Part shown: piece by piece, positions 1-8,202 of the stretch
Position numbering within the stretch: position 1 is the stretch's first letter
Layout of the letters: each line of letters opens with the position of its first letter
NCBI GenBank assembly: GCA_902766325.1
Contig: CACXDF010000178.1
Location: forward strand, 1 to 10,789
Direction of reading: 5' to 3'
Source of the DNA: an uncultured Eubacteriales bacterium
GTDB taxonomy: Bacteria > Bacillota > Clostridia > Christensenellales > DTU072
Length of the DNA stretch: 10,789 nucleotides
The notes under the pieces: generated by a model
Seen by the model: the letters and a program-made list of their open reading frames with translations, nothing else
Told to the model about the DNA's origin: nothing
Databases searched by the model: none
Program-made: the position numbers and the translations under genes

Positions 1-1
1 C

Positions 2-862
2 GACGTCGTAAAAATCGAAACCATAACGCTTAATAATATCGACGTTAAGGCGATCAGTCCGTATGTTTCCGAAGATGTTATTACGGAGGTCGAAGCCGAT
101 TTCCCATCTTATTCTTACAATCATTTTTCAAGAAAAATCAACAATACCGTTCGATCTTACGTAGAAAAGATTTTCAATAAAATTGATTTCGGTAACGATG
201 TTTTTGAAAATATTTTGAAAAACGAAATAATCTACGCGGCGTTTTCTTTACCTTTATACGAAAAAGACGCTCAAAATGAGGAATGCTTAGAACGAATTAT
301 AAACGAATACGGCATAACGCTTCCGCAGACGGATTATAAAACGTTTTGGGATATTATTCCTTATATGGTTTCATCCCTTATTAAAGGTAACGAAAATATG
401 CGCAACTCCGACGAAATAACGATCTCAAAGTACGTAGCGTACTCTTTATTTTATTTCTTTAATAAAAAATCCGACGATATAGCGTCGCTTTGTAAAGAAA
501 ATAAAAAAATCAACGTCGATTTGAAAAAACTATTCGAAGAGGGCGTCCTTGAATGTTATGAAAGCAATCTTATTCCCGCAATAACTTCTATTGCTCTTAA
601 TTCGAATATTGGACTGAAAATGCAATTGCTTTTCTCTTCGATCGCAAGTAATTTCGTTCTTATCACGAATTTTTCCGATACCATAGAGTCGTTGTGCGGC
701 GGCGTGATAAAAGATATCGGACAGTATTTTGACGAATATTCGGTAGATTTTGAACAGTTGATCGAAAACGGATTTTTCGACAAATACATTAATGATTTAT
801 TGCAAGATACCGAACCGAACGATAAAGAAGTAACGATAAAAATACATTATGAAGAAGACTGA
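2..862 (+). CDS. Protein of unknown function, 5'-truncated, first visible gene of an ABC transporter operon
   Basis: I do not recognise this protein. The frame is open from the first complete codon of the window (position 2) to the TGA at 860-862, giving 286 visible residues. No in-frame ATG or GTG occurs in the first 70 codons, so the true start lies upstream. The TTG at 215 is an internal codon with no ribosome binding site. The visible part looks mostly helical and acidic, with moderately hydrophobic stretches (around the residues encoded at 430-470 and 560-670) too polar to call confident membrane segments. The C-terminus is charged (ends KIHYEED). The stop overlaps the start of the next gene by 14 bp, which indicates translational coupling and a function shared with the downstream membrane-anchored protein, ABC ATPase and permease. 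Being an accessory or extracytoplasmic partner of that transporter is an inference from position only. Confidence 0.75.
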   Translation, partial: DVVKIETITLNNIDVKAISPYVSEDVITEVEADFPSYSYNHFSRKINNTVRSYVEKIFNKIDFGNDVFENILKNEIIYAAFSLPLYEKDAQNEECLERIINEYGITLPQTDYKTFWDIIPYMVSSLIKGNENMRNSDEITISKYVAYSLFYFFNKKSDDIASLCKENKKINVDLKKLFEEGVLECYESNLIPAITSIALNSNIGLKMQLLFSSIASNFVLITNFSDTIESLCGGVIKDIGQYFDEYSVDFEQLIENGFFDKYINDLLQDTEPNDKEVTIKIHYEED

Positions 863-2318
863 TAAAAAGAACATAATATTACTTATCGCCGTCATACTCG
901 TGTTCGTGATCCTTGCGGGCATGATCCTCGCTACGATCCTGCTTTCAAAAACAAATCAAAACGAATGGACTTTTTTTAAAGACAATAAGAATACCGATTA
1001 TTATTCGGATAACGTATCGTTCGCGTACGTATCCGATTTTTCTTCCGCTTTGCAAAATTATTTAAATAATAATTTTTTGAAGTACATCGGATATAATGAT
1101 AAAGTCAGATTTTTGACAGACAGAATAGTCGCCGCTATGCAAGACGCCGACGTGCCTGCCGTTCGCCTCGGAGCAATGGCAAAAGCTATCAACGAAAACA
1201 AACTTTCGACCGTATTTTCCGGTATCGAGTATCCGTTCGACGACTTGGATGGTTTTTACGATTGGTCGGATTCTATAATGCTGTCACTTGGTAAAAACAC
1301 GTTTTTTTCGATAATAGGCAGTTTCATCAATAAGTTTTTCGATGTGACGACGTTAACGGAAGAAGAATTTTCTTCGTTCCTATATTCATATTTATCTTTA
1401 TATTCTTCCGATCCGTATAAAGAAGTACTGACGCTTTATGGCAAAGAAAACATTATTTCTTTATTTTCCGATACTTTTTTTGCGATCAGAATGCTATCGA
1501 GGACCAACGATACTTTAGGACGTAACGTCGGAATGAATTCTTTACGAACGGCGCTTTTCCAATTAGGACGTTTTTACCTGAATCTGAGCAAAATAGGCGA
1601 CGTTTTTTCATTTGAAAAGATATTCGGTCTTCCGGAAGTTTTTCCCACCGGAAAACATCCGGAGATCGCCGTTGAGATCAACGAGAGTTATTCGAACGCG
1701 AAAGGATCTTTCGGCGCTTTATTTAAGTTTTTCGGAAATTTATTGACCGTTTTTGAAAACGACGATTTGTCCGCATATGCCGATTATTTAAGAGAATACC
1801 AAAATAATTATGCAAGAGTTACCGTTTTGACTGAAAAAAAATTGCTTGAAACGATCAACGAAGACGAACAAAAAGAACTTGATACCTTATTGGATAATAA
1901 TAACAGATATCATATTTTTGCCGCGCAAAGAATGACGAAAGCGCTTTCTCGCGCGATCGATTCTTATTCCGATAAAGACAAATCGGTCATTATCGATTCT
2001 TTTAAAGAAAAACTGTTATCCATGCGATATCTGTTATTCATTATCTCCGATTCAAACGAAACGTCGTATCAAAATTACAATACGTACGAAGAGATCATAC
2101 AACAGGACGCCGCCGATCTGCTCGAGTCTATCGAGTATTTTTCCGATAAAAATTATACTTATTCCGATATAAAAGCAATGGACGACGTACGAGAACTGAC
2201 GGAAAAGGCGTTTATGTTCGACGCCGGCAGCGAACTGATGGAATTGTTCGTCAGTTCCGTTTTTAATATATGGATAACGAATAAAGCAAACGATTGGGGA
2301 TTGATCAATAATGGATAA
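849..2318 (+). CDS. Membrane-anchored protein of unknown function, ABC-operon partner
   Basis: This is a 489-residue protein of no family I can name. The N-terminus is a classic signal-anchor: a lysine-rich start (MKKTDKKN) followed by a strongly hydrophobic segment at about residues 9-33, with no lipobox cysteine and no obvious cleavage site. The remaining 450 or so residues probably form one extracytoplasmic domain, rich in Phe, Tyr, Ser, Asp and Asn and apparently mostly helical. There is no second clear membrane segment and no cysteine pair. The ATG at 849 is chosen because it places the basic and hydrophobic anchor at the N-terminus; the ribosome binding site is weak, which fits coupling to the upstream gene through the 14-bp overlap. 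The stop overlaps the ABC ATPase start by 8 bp. I infer a membrane-tethered partner of the downstream transporter; its function is unknown. Confidence 0.85.
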   Translation: MKKTDKKNIILLIAVILVFVILAGMILATILLSKTNQNEWTFFKDNKNTDYYSDNVSFAYVSDFSSALQNYLNNNFLKYIGYNDKVRFLTDRIVAAMQDADVPAVRLGAMAKAINENKLSTVFSGIEYPFDDLDGFYDWSDSIMLSLGKNTFFSIIGSFINKFFDVTTLTEEEFSSFLYSYLSLYSSDPYKEVLTLYGKENIISLFSDTFFAIRMLSRTNDTLGRNVGMNSLRTALFQLGRFYLNLSKIGDVFSFEKIFGLPEVFPTGKHPEIAVEINESYSNAKGSFGALFKFFGNLLTVFENDDLSAYADYLREYQNNYARVTVLTEKKLLETINEDEQKELDTLLDNNNRYHIFAAQRMTKALSRAIDSYSDKDKSVIIDSFKEKLLSMRYLLFIISDSNETSYQNYNTYEEIIQQDAADLLESIEYFSDKNYTYSDIKAMDDVRELTEKAFMFDAGSELMELFVSSVFNIWITNKANDWGLINNG

Positions 2319-2985
2319 CATCGTACTGAAAGCCGAAAACGTCACAAAAATATACGATAATACTTCGGAACCGGTTTTACGCTCCGTATCGCTCACCGTT
2401 TTCACGGGCGACTTTATCAGCATTCTCGGCGCTTCCGGAAGCGGAAAATCGACCTTACTCAGTATTCTCGGCGGCATGGAAAACGCGACGAGCGGTTCCG
2501 TTTTTTTCGAGGACGTCAATTTGTGTCGATTAAAAGAAAAGGAACTATCGAAATTACGCAGAACAAAACTCGGTTTTGTTTTTCAATTTTTTAACCTTGC
2601 GCCGTATTTGACCGTGAAAGAAAATATTCTTTTACCTCTCATGCTCGATGGAAAAAACACTAAAAAATACGAACAAAAATACGATGAATTGACAAAATAT
2701 TTATCCATTGATCATTTAAAAGATAAACTGCCGAGATACCTTTCCGGCGGCGAACAACAGCGCGTTGCTATCGCAAGAGGTCTCATTTACGAGCCGAAGA
2801 TCATCTTTTTGGACGAACCGACGGGTAACCTTGACAGCAGATCGGCCGACGAAATTATGGTTTTATTAAAAAAGATCAACGAGGAACTGAAAACGACCAT
2901 TCTTCAGGTAACGCACAGCGAACAAAACGCATCTTACGGTAATAGGATCATTAGGATCAACGACGGACAATTATCCGAGGAATAA
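2311..2985 (+). CDS. ABC transporter ATP-binding protein, MacB/LolD family
   Basis: This is the cytoplasmic ATPase subunit of an ABC system; it hydrolyses ATP to drive the adjacent permease. At 224 residues it is a typical single nucleotide-binding domain of the LolD/MacB/FtsE group. All motifs are intact: Walker A GASGSGKST at 40-48, Q-loop Gln92 (FQFFNL), signature LSGGE at 144-148 followed by QQRVAIARGL, Walker B IIFLDE at 164-169, D-loop NLDS at 173-176, and switch His202 (VTHSEQ). The string LDEPTGNLD is characteristic of this subfamily. The ATG at 2311 has a GGGGA ribosome binding site at 2296-2300, overlaps the previous gene by 8 bp, and the stop directly abuts the permease ATG. In Gram-positive bacteria this family often serves peptide or bacteriocin resistance, lipoprotein handling or cell-envelope mechanotransmission. 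The substrate here is not determinable. Confidence 0.95.
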   Translation: MDNIVLKAENVTKIYDNTSEPVLRSVSLTVFTGDFISILGASGSGKSTLLSILGGMENATSGSVFFEDVNLCRLKEKELSKLRRTKLGFVFQFFNLAPYLTVKENILLPLMLDGKNTKKYEQKYDELTKYLSIDHLKDKLPRYLSGGEQQRVAIARGLIYEPKIIFLDEPTGNLDSRSADEIMVLLKKINEELKTTILQVTHSEQNASYGNRIIRINDGQLSEE

Positions 2986-5448
2986 ATGAAGATCATACTG
3001 CATCACACGTTCAGAAGCGTAAAAGATAATTTGGGTCAACTTTTCGTCATCGTTTTTACGGTTACGATCCTGACCGCATTGTTTTTTGCTACGCTTTCTC
3101 TGCGCGACGTATTCTATAATCTGCAGCTTTCTATGGCGACTCGGTTGCCCGATCGGGCGCAGATAGAAATAAAAGGCGATATCCTGTCCGAATACGAGAT
3201 AGACGATGCGATCGACGCCTTGAACGGCGTTGAATACGTCGATAAATATTTGGAATTATATGCTCTGTTAAAAACGAAAAAAGACAACGACGTGGAAGAA
3301 AAAGTCGTTTTGATCGAAGCGACGGATCTAACGCATTACTATAACTATCATTCAAAATCGCTTTTTTATAAAGAGGGGATCGGACCGGAATTCGTTTCGA
3401 CTTATCCGCAAGTTTGGTTATCGTATGATTTCGCAAAAGAAAACGAGCTATCCGTAGGATCCGAAATCGAGCTCTATATATCTTTATACGGTTCTTACCA
3501 AAAATTCGTCGTTACGTACCTATTTCAATCACAGGGCGTATTTGCAAACACCTCCGTCAACAACGTGATGACCGATCTGTCCGCTTTCGGCGACAGGGGC
3601 TTGCTGACTAACGTATATGTAAAAATGGACGATGATAGCGACGTCTCTGACGCTATCGAAACCTTGCGAGAATACTTGCCGGATCGATCGATAGAGATCC
3701 GATCGTCGGTCGATTACGAATACATAGAATCGGTCGTTTCGGGCAACCAAAAGCTGATCACCGTTATGCTATTCTTTGTCTTGGCGCTCGTTCTTTTCAT
3801 TCTACTCAGTTCTTATCTCGTTATTTATCAAAAAAGAACGCAGGAACTATCCGTTTTTAAAGCGGTCGGGGCGTCTTTTGCGCAGTGTATCGGCATCCTT
3901 GTTTTCGAGGGCTTATTGTACGGCGTAACGGGGGCCGTTTTAGGCACCGTGCTCGGCAGATTTGCTATGCAGATCGTTCAGATCAAAGTCATTCCGAATT
4001 TTGCAGGAGCTATTCGTTTCGGTTTCTATCATTATATATTATCCATGCTCTTAGGCACGATCGTGTCTTTGCTATGCGCGTCTGTACCCGCCTATTTGCT
4101 TGTTAAAAGATCGGTTCGGGCCGGCGCCGACAAACCGCCGCTCGGCTCGATCAAACGTAAAATACCGCTGTTTATCGCCTTTATCGTGTTTTTAGCGGTA
4201 TGCGTCGTTATCGTCGCGTTCTATCCGCAAACGCTCGTATACGTCTGCTTTGCAATGATAGCGGATATGGCGTTATCGATCTATTTCGGCGCACCCTACC
4301 TTGTGGCGCTTACCTCGAGACTTTTTTCGTTCGGAAAGGGGATCGTTAAACTTTCTTCCTCATCCGTTCGTCGAAATAAGAACACAGCGTCGCTTTCCGC
4401 CATCGTGGGAGCCGTTATTTCTTTCTCATTCGTTGCCGTATCGATCGTTTCTATGGTCATTGGCGCGATCAAACCCTATTACGATCATTTTCGATGCGAT
4501 TATATCGTGCAAACAATATCTGAATCAACGGATATGATCGCCGTGAATAACGAGATATCGTCCACTTTCGGCGTTGAAAAAAGCATTCTTTTACAAAATC
4601 AAGAATATGAAACGATAGCCGATAACAAAAAAATAAAATACACTTTGTACGCCTTAAACGACGTATCGGAAGTAGATTACGTCGCGACGTCTTTAACAAA
4701 AGAAGAATCCGAGACTTTTGCTACGAACGACGATATGATCATATTGAGCTACGATCTTGCGAACAGATTCGGAAAAAAGAAGGGCGACGAAATAGAATTG
4801 GATCTATCCGGAGAAACAAAAACCTTCATCGTCGCGGCTATCGATCAAACGATAACGAAAGACGACAGGGTTTGCTTTATTCTCAACAAAGAAAAAAACG
4901 TATACAAAAATTCTTTCATTCTTGTTATCTCGAATAAAAACGTATCGGGTATGGACCTATATAAAGATTTGTCCGATAAAGTACAAAAATATTCTTGTAA
5001 TATTATGTATTATAAGGACTGGGTGCAGTCGACCAACGTTGGTATAACGGGAATAGAACTTTTATTGCGACTGTTGCAGATACTTATCGGCGCCGTCGCA
5101 TTTATCGGCGTTGTGAATATTACCGTTTCTACGTTGCACGACAGAAAAAGAGAATATAATATTTATTTTTCGACCGGTCTCGACGGTAAAAAATACTTTT
5201 TCTTATCATTGCTCGAAGGGATCGTTTTTGCATTATCCGGCGGTGTGATCGGGCTGTTTTTCAGTCTTATCATCAATTTGTTAATGCCGGAACTCGGCAA
5301 ATTGATCGACAGATACGTCGCTGTGTCATACTTCCCGCCCGAGATCGGTCCGGTCGTTGCCGTCATCATGCTCGTTTACGTCCTGACATATGTTACTGTT
5401 GCGTTAAGAATAAGAAAAAACAGGAATATCGAACGAAATATAACGTAA
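2986..5448 (+). CDS. FtsX/MacB-like ABC transporter permease, ten membrane segments
   Basis: This is an 820-residue integral membrane protein and the obvious partner of the preceding ATPase. I place membrane segments at about residues 18-39, 256-281, 301-325, 348-373, 393-412, 416-436, 470-495, 688-714, 736-766 and 785-807. Large extracytoplasmic domains lie between segments 1 and 2 (about 40-255, MacB periplasmic-core-like) and between 7 and 8 (about 496-687). This is the duplicated layout of long FtsX-type permeases: two halves, each one helix, an external domain, then three helices, joined by two extra helices. The typical motif KAVGAS after the second helix (residues 292-297) fits the FtsX domain, and STGLDGKK (729-736) is its counterpart in the second half. 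A GAGGA ribosome binding site at 2977-2981 sits inside the end of the ATPase gene. By family knowledge such permeases transmit ATPase motion to external domains rather than moving solutes through a channel. The substrate is unknown. Confidence 0.93.
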   Translation: MKIILHHTFRSVKDNLGQLFVIVFTVTILTALFFATLSLRDVFYNLQLSMATRLPDRAQIEIKGDILSEYEIDDAIDALNGVEYVDKYLELYALLKTKKDNDVEEKVVLIEATDLTHYYNYHSKSLFYKEGIGPEFVSTYPQVWLSYDFAKENELSVGSEIELYISLYGSYQKFVVTYLFQSQGVFANTSVNNVMTDLSAFGDRGLLTNVYVKMDDDSDVSDAIETLREYLPDRSIEIRSSVDYEYIESVVSGNQKLITVMLFFVLALVLFILLSSYLVIYQKRTQELSVFKAVGASFAQCIGILVFEGLLYGVTGAVLGTVLGRFAMQIVQIKVIPNFAGAIRFGFYHYILSMLLGTIVSLLCASVPAYLLVKRSVRAGADKPPLGSIKRKIPLFIAFIVFLAVCVVIVAFYPQTLVYVCFAMIADMALSIYFGAPYLVALTSRLFSFGKGIVKLSSSSVRRNKNTASLSAIVGAVISFSFVAVSIVSMVIGAIKPYYDHFRCDYIVQTISESTDMIAVNNEISSTFGVEKSILLQNQEYETIADNKKIKYTLYALNDVSEVDYVATSLTKEESETFATNDDMIILSYDLANRFGKKKGDEIELDLSGETKTFIVAAIDQTITKDDRVCFILNKEKNVYKNSFILVISNKNVSGMDLYKDLSDKVQKYSCNIMYYKDWVQSTNVGITGIELLLRLLQILIGAVAFIGVVNITVSTLHDRKREYNIYFSTGLDGKKYFFLSLLEGIVFALSGGVIGLFFSLIINLLMPELGKLIDRYVAVSYFPPEIGPVVAVIMLVYVLTYVTVALRIRKNRNIERNIT

Positions 5449-5466
5449 AATCAAAACGTTTTTTAC

Positions 5467-5495
5467 TTGCATTTTTATTTTCGATATGGTATAGT
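5467..5495 (+). promoter_or_regulatory. Predicted promoter of the tRNA-Glu gene
   Basis: The -35 box is TTGCAT at 5467-5472, the spacer is 17 bp, and the -10 box is TATAGT at 5490-5495. Transcription would begin near 5502, about ten bases before the mature tRNA 5' end. It lies only 18 bp after the permease stop, so the tRNA is independently transcribed. Confidence 0.75.
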
Positions 5496-5511
5496 AGTAA
5501 CAATCTGCCGT

Positions 5512-5586
5512 GGCTCCTTGGTCAAGCGGTTAAGACTCCGCCCTCTCACGGCGGCTACAGGAGTTCGAATCTCCTAGGAGTCACCA
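5512..5586 (+). tRNA. tRNA-Glu (anticodon CTC)
   Basis: This is a complete tRNA of 75 nt including an encoded CCA (5584-5586). The acceptor arm GGCTCCT (5512-5518) pairs with AGGAGTC (5576-5582) with one G-U pair. The anticodon stem CCGCC (5538-5542) pairs with GGCGG (5550-5554). The seven-base loop CTCTCAC places anticodon CTC at 5545-5547, reading GAG. The T arm carries the conserved GTTCGAATC. The overall sequence closely resembles bacterial tRNA-Glu, including the D-loop AAGCGGTTAA. It has its own promoter and terminator and is a single-gene unit just upstream of leuS. It supplies charged Glu-tRNA for translation and, in many bacteria, for tetrapyrrole synthesis. Confidence 0.96.
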
Positions 5587-5624
5587 AAAAAAGCGTATTC
5601 GAGTAATTCGGATGCGTTTTTTTA
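5587..5624 (+). terminator. Intrinsic terminator after tRNA-Glu
   Basis: The arm at 5593-5603 (GCGTATTCGAG) pairs with 5607-5617 (TTCGGATGCGT) through Watson-Crick and several G-U pairs around a short TAA loop. A run of A precedes the hairpin and a run of seven T follows it. It separates the tRNA unit from leuS. Confidence 0.85.
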
Positions 5625-5682
5625 TTTTTATTCTTTTTAAGAGAATATAACGCGTAAAATTTACTTGTTTTACCGATTTTAT

Positions 5683-5711
5683 TTGACAGAATACGCGCGA
5701 AGTGATACTAT
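5683..5711 (+). promoter_or_regulatory. Predicted leuS promoter
   Basis: A perfect -35 box TTGACA lies at 5683-5688, followed by a 17-bp spacer and a -10 box TACTAT at 5706-5711. The predicted start site near 5718 leaves a leader of only about 19 nt before the GTG start of leuS. Confidence 0.8.
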
Positions 5712-5736
5712 TTAAGAAAAAAAATCGAGGCATATT

Positions 5737-8142
5737 GTGGCGACTACTTACGATTTTAAGTCTATTGAACAAAAATGGCAGAACTATTGGTATAAAAACG
5801 ATATTTTTCATGCCGAAACCGATTTTTCCAAGAAAAAGTTTTACGGTTTGATCGAATTTCCGTATCCGAGCGGAGCGGGAATGCACGTCGGACATATCCG
5901 CGCTTATTCCGGAATAGAAGTTATAGCGCGTAAAAGACGTTTGGAAGGGTATAACGTTCTTTTCCCGATCGGTTACGACGCGTTCGGTCTGCCGACCGAA
6001 AACTACGCGATGAAGATGAAACAACATCCGCGTATCATTACCGACAAAAATATCAAAAAATTCGAAGAACAGCTTCGTTCCGTCGGTTTCAGTTTCGATT
6101 TCGATCGTACGATCGACACCACTGATCCCAAATATTATCATTGGACGCAGTGGATCTTTACGCAACTTTTCAAAAAAGGTCTTGCTTATAAATCGAAAAC
6201 CATGGTCAACTTCTGCCCGACATGTAAGGTCGTCCTTGCCAATGAAGAAAGTCAAAACGGTATCTGCGACAGATGCGGTTCTGAAGTCGTTCAAAAAGAG
6301 AAGGACGTTTGGTTCTTACGTATCCGTAATTATGCCGATCGACTTTTGTCCGGACTCAAAGACGTTAACTTCCTCGACAGGATCAAGACTGAACAGGCAA
6401 ACTGGATCGGCAAGAGCACCGGCGCCGAAGTCATTTTTCCCGTAAGCGCGGGAGATAAGGAATACGGTTTAAAGGTCTATACGACCCGTCCCGATACCAT
6501 TTTCGGCGTTACCTTCCTGGTCGTAAGTCCCGAACATCCCATGCTCAAAGAATTTGCTTCGAAAATAGAAAACCTTGACGAAGTCGAACAATACCAAAAA
6601 CAAGCTCTTTTGAAGAAAGAATTCGAAAGAGTTCAGCTCAATAAAGAAAAAACCGGTATCATCGTTCGCGGTATTTCCGCAAAGAATCCGCTTACCGGAG
6701 ACGAAATCCCTGTATTTACCGCCGATTACGTTATGATGGACTACGGCACCGGCGCGATCATGGCAGTTCCTGCGCACGATACGCGTGACTTTGACTTCGC
6801 CAAAAAATTCGGTCTACCCATCATCGAAGTCATCAAAGGCGATACCGACGTTAACGTCGAACCGTATATCGCAAAAGACGGCGGTGAGATGGTCAACAGC
6901 GGTTTTTTAAACGGAAAAACCGTTAAAGAAGCGATCCCCGCTATGATTTCTTATATGGAAGAAAAGGGGATTGGCAAAGCAAAAACCGACTATAAAATGA
7001 AAGACTGGGCCTTTAACCGTCAAAGATATTGGGGCGAACCGATACCGATCGTTACTTGCCCGCATTGCGGTCAGGTAGCCGTACCGGACGAACAACTTCC
7101 GCTTCTTTTGCCCGAATTGGAAGATTTCGAGCCCACCGACGATGCGACCAGCCCTCTCAGCAAGTTGACCGATTGGGTCAATACGACCTGCCCCGTATGC
7201 GGAGGTCCGGCCGTTCGCGAAACGGATACCATGCCTCAATGGGCCGGTAGCAGCTGGTATTATCTGCGCTACATGAGCCCCGATTACGACAAGGGCGTCG
7301 TCGATCCCGAAGCGTATAAATACTGGAATCAGGTCGATTGGTACAACGGCGGTATGGAACACGTCACAAGACACCTTATTTACAGCCGTTTCTGGAACCA
7401 ATTTTTATACGATATCGGCGTTGTTACCTGTAAAGAGCCTTATCTCCGTCGTACGGCGCAAGGCTTGATTTTGGGCGAAGACGGCGAAAAAATGAGCAAA
7501 TCGAGAGGGAACGTTATTAATCCCGACGAAGTAATCAACAGTATGGGCGCCGATACGCTCAGGACTTTTATACTCTTTATCGGCGATTACGAAAAACCGG
7601 CTCCGTGGTCTACGCAGGGCGCAAACGGTTGTTCGCGCTTCTTGAACAGAGTATGGCGTTTGACCGATATGATCAAAGAAGGCGACACGAACGATATCAA
7701 TATGGCCGCCGTCATCAAAAAAGTCAGCGAGGACTTCGAAGCGGCAAAATTCAATACTGCCATCGCACAACTCATGTCCGCCGTTAACGTCTTCTACGGG
7801 CGCGGATACGTCACTCATAAAGAACTCGATATCCTTGTTCGTTTACTGTACCCGGTCGCGCCGCATATTTGCAGCGAGATCTACGAACAGATCAATAACG
7901 GCGAAAAAATAGATAAAGCTCAATGGCCGACTTACGATGAAAAAGACCTTATCCTCAACACCGTTGAGATCGCAGTGCAAATCAACGGTAAATTGAAGGG
8001 AAGGGTGACCTTATCCGCCGACGCAACACAGGATGAAGCGATGGAAATTCTGAAAAAAGAATCTCCGGAACTCCTTGACGGAAAAACCATTATAAAAGTG
8101 ATTTACGTTAAAGGTCGCATCCTGAATATTGTTGCTAAATAA
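5737..8142 (+). CDS. leuS: Leucyl-tRNA synthetase
   Basis: LeuS charges tRNA-Leu with leucine using ATP in the cytoplasm and hydrolyses mischarged products. The 801-residue length is normal for a bacterial class I LeuRS. The class I HIGH motif appears as HVGH at residues 50-53 (in PYPSGAGMHVGH) and KMSKS is at 585-589. The CP1 editing domain is present, with the threonine-rich TTRPDT at 249-254 and the conserved GTGAIMAVPAHD ending at Asp347. Two cysteine sets look like intact zinc sites: C160/C163 with C177/C180, and C441/C444 with C485/C488. The C-terminal region contains the anticodon-binding helices (FNTAIAQLM) and the usual VQINGKLKGR segment at 747-756. The GTG start at 5737 is supported by GAGG at 5727-5730, six bases upstream, and by the family N-terminus. 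It is a single-gene unit between two terminators. I see no truncation or missing catalytic motif. Confidence 0.98.
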   Translation: MATTYDFKSIEQKWQNYWYKNDIFHAETDFSKKKFYGLIEFPYPSGAGMHVGHIRAYSGIEVIARKRRLEGYNVLFPIGYDAFGLPTENYAMKMKQHPRIITDKNIKKFEEQLRSVGFSFDFDRTIDTTDPKYYHWTQWIFTQLFKKGLAYKSKTMVNFCPTCKVVLANEESQNGICDRCGSEVVQKEKDVWFLRIRNYADRLLSGLKDVNFLDRIKTEQANWIGKSTGAEVIFPVSAGDKEYGLKVYTTRPDTIFGVTFLVVSPEHPMLKEFASKIENLDEVEQYQKQALLKKEFERVQLNKEKTGIIVRGISAKNPLTGDEIPVFTADYVMMDYGTGAIMAVPAHDTRDFDFAKKFGLPIIEVIKGDTDVNVEPYIAKDGGEMVNSGFLNGKTVKEAIPAMISYMEEKGIGKAKTDYKMKDWAFNRQRYWGEPIPIVTCPHCGQVAVPDEQLPLLLPELEDFEPTDDATSPLSKLTDWVNTTCPVCGGPAVRETDTMPQWAGSSWYYLRYMSPDYDKGVVDPEAYKYWNQVDWYNGGMEHVTRHLIYSRFWNQFLYDIGVVTCKEPYLRRTAQGLILGEDGEKMSKSRGNVINPDEVINSMGADTLRTFILFIGDYEKPAPWSTQGANGCSRFLNRVWRLTDMIKEGDTNDINMAAVIKKVSEDFEAAKFNTAIAQLMSAVNVFYGRGYVTHKELDILVRLLYPVAPHICSEIYEQINNGEKIDKAQWPTYDEKDLILNTVEIAVQINGKLKGRVTLSADATQDEAMEILKKESPELLDGKTIIKVIYVKGRILNIVAK

Positions 8143-8169
8143 AATTCTTAAAAAATCAAAAAAATCATA

Positions 8170-8202
8170 AAAAAAGTGCATTCAAACGATTGCATTTTTT
8201 TT
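8170..8202 (+). terminator. Intrinsic terminator after leuS
   Basis: The arm GTGCATTC (8176-8183) pairs with GATTGCAT (8188-8195) around an AAAC loop, with one T-T mismatch and one G-U pair. The hairpin is flanked by an A run and followed by a run of eight T. The right arm overlaps the predicted -35 box of the next gene. Confidence 0.8.

Noticed and set aside
215..862. Start of the first gene at the TTG at 215
   Set aside because: The frame is open all the way to position 2 with no stop, and there is no ribosome binding site before 215, so the gene is truncated by the window edge rather than starting here.
5442..5464. Possible terminator for the ABC operon overlapping the permease stop codon
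   Set aside because: Only a 5-bp stem (AACGT against ACGTT) before a T run. This is too weak to call, although some termination here cannot be excluded.
5581..6294. 237-codon open frame on the minus strand overlapping the start of leuS
   Set aside because: It is antisense to a fully conserved leuS region, has no recognisable domain, and its reading merely mirrors leuS codon bias.
6907..7401. Minus-strand frame antisense to leuS (and similar ones at 7405-7818 and 8256-8801)
   Set aside because: They are shadows of strongly conserved sense genes with no plausible ribosome binding site or protein family.
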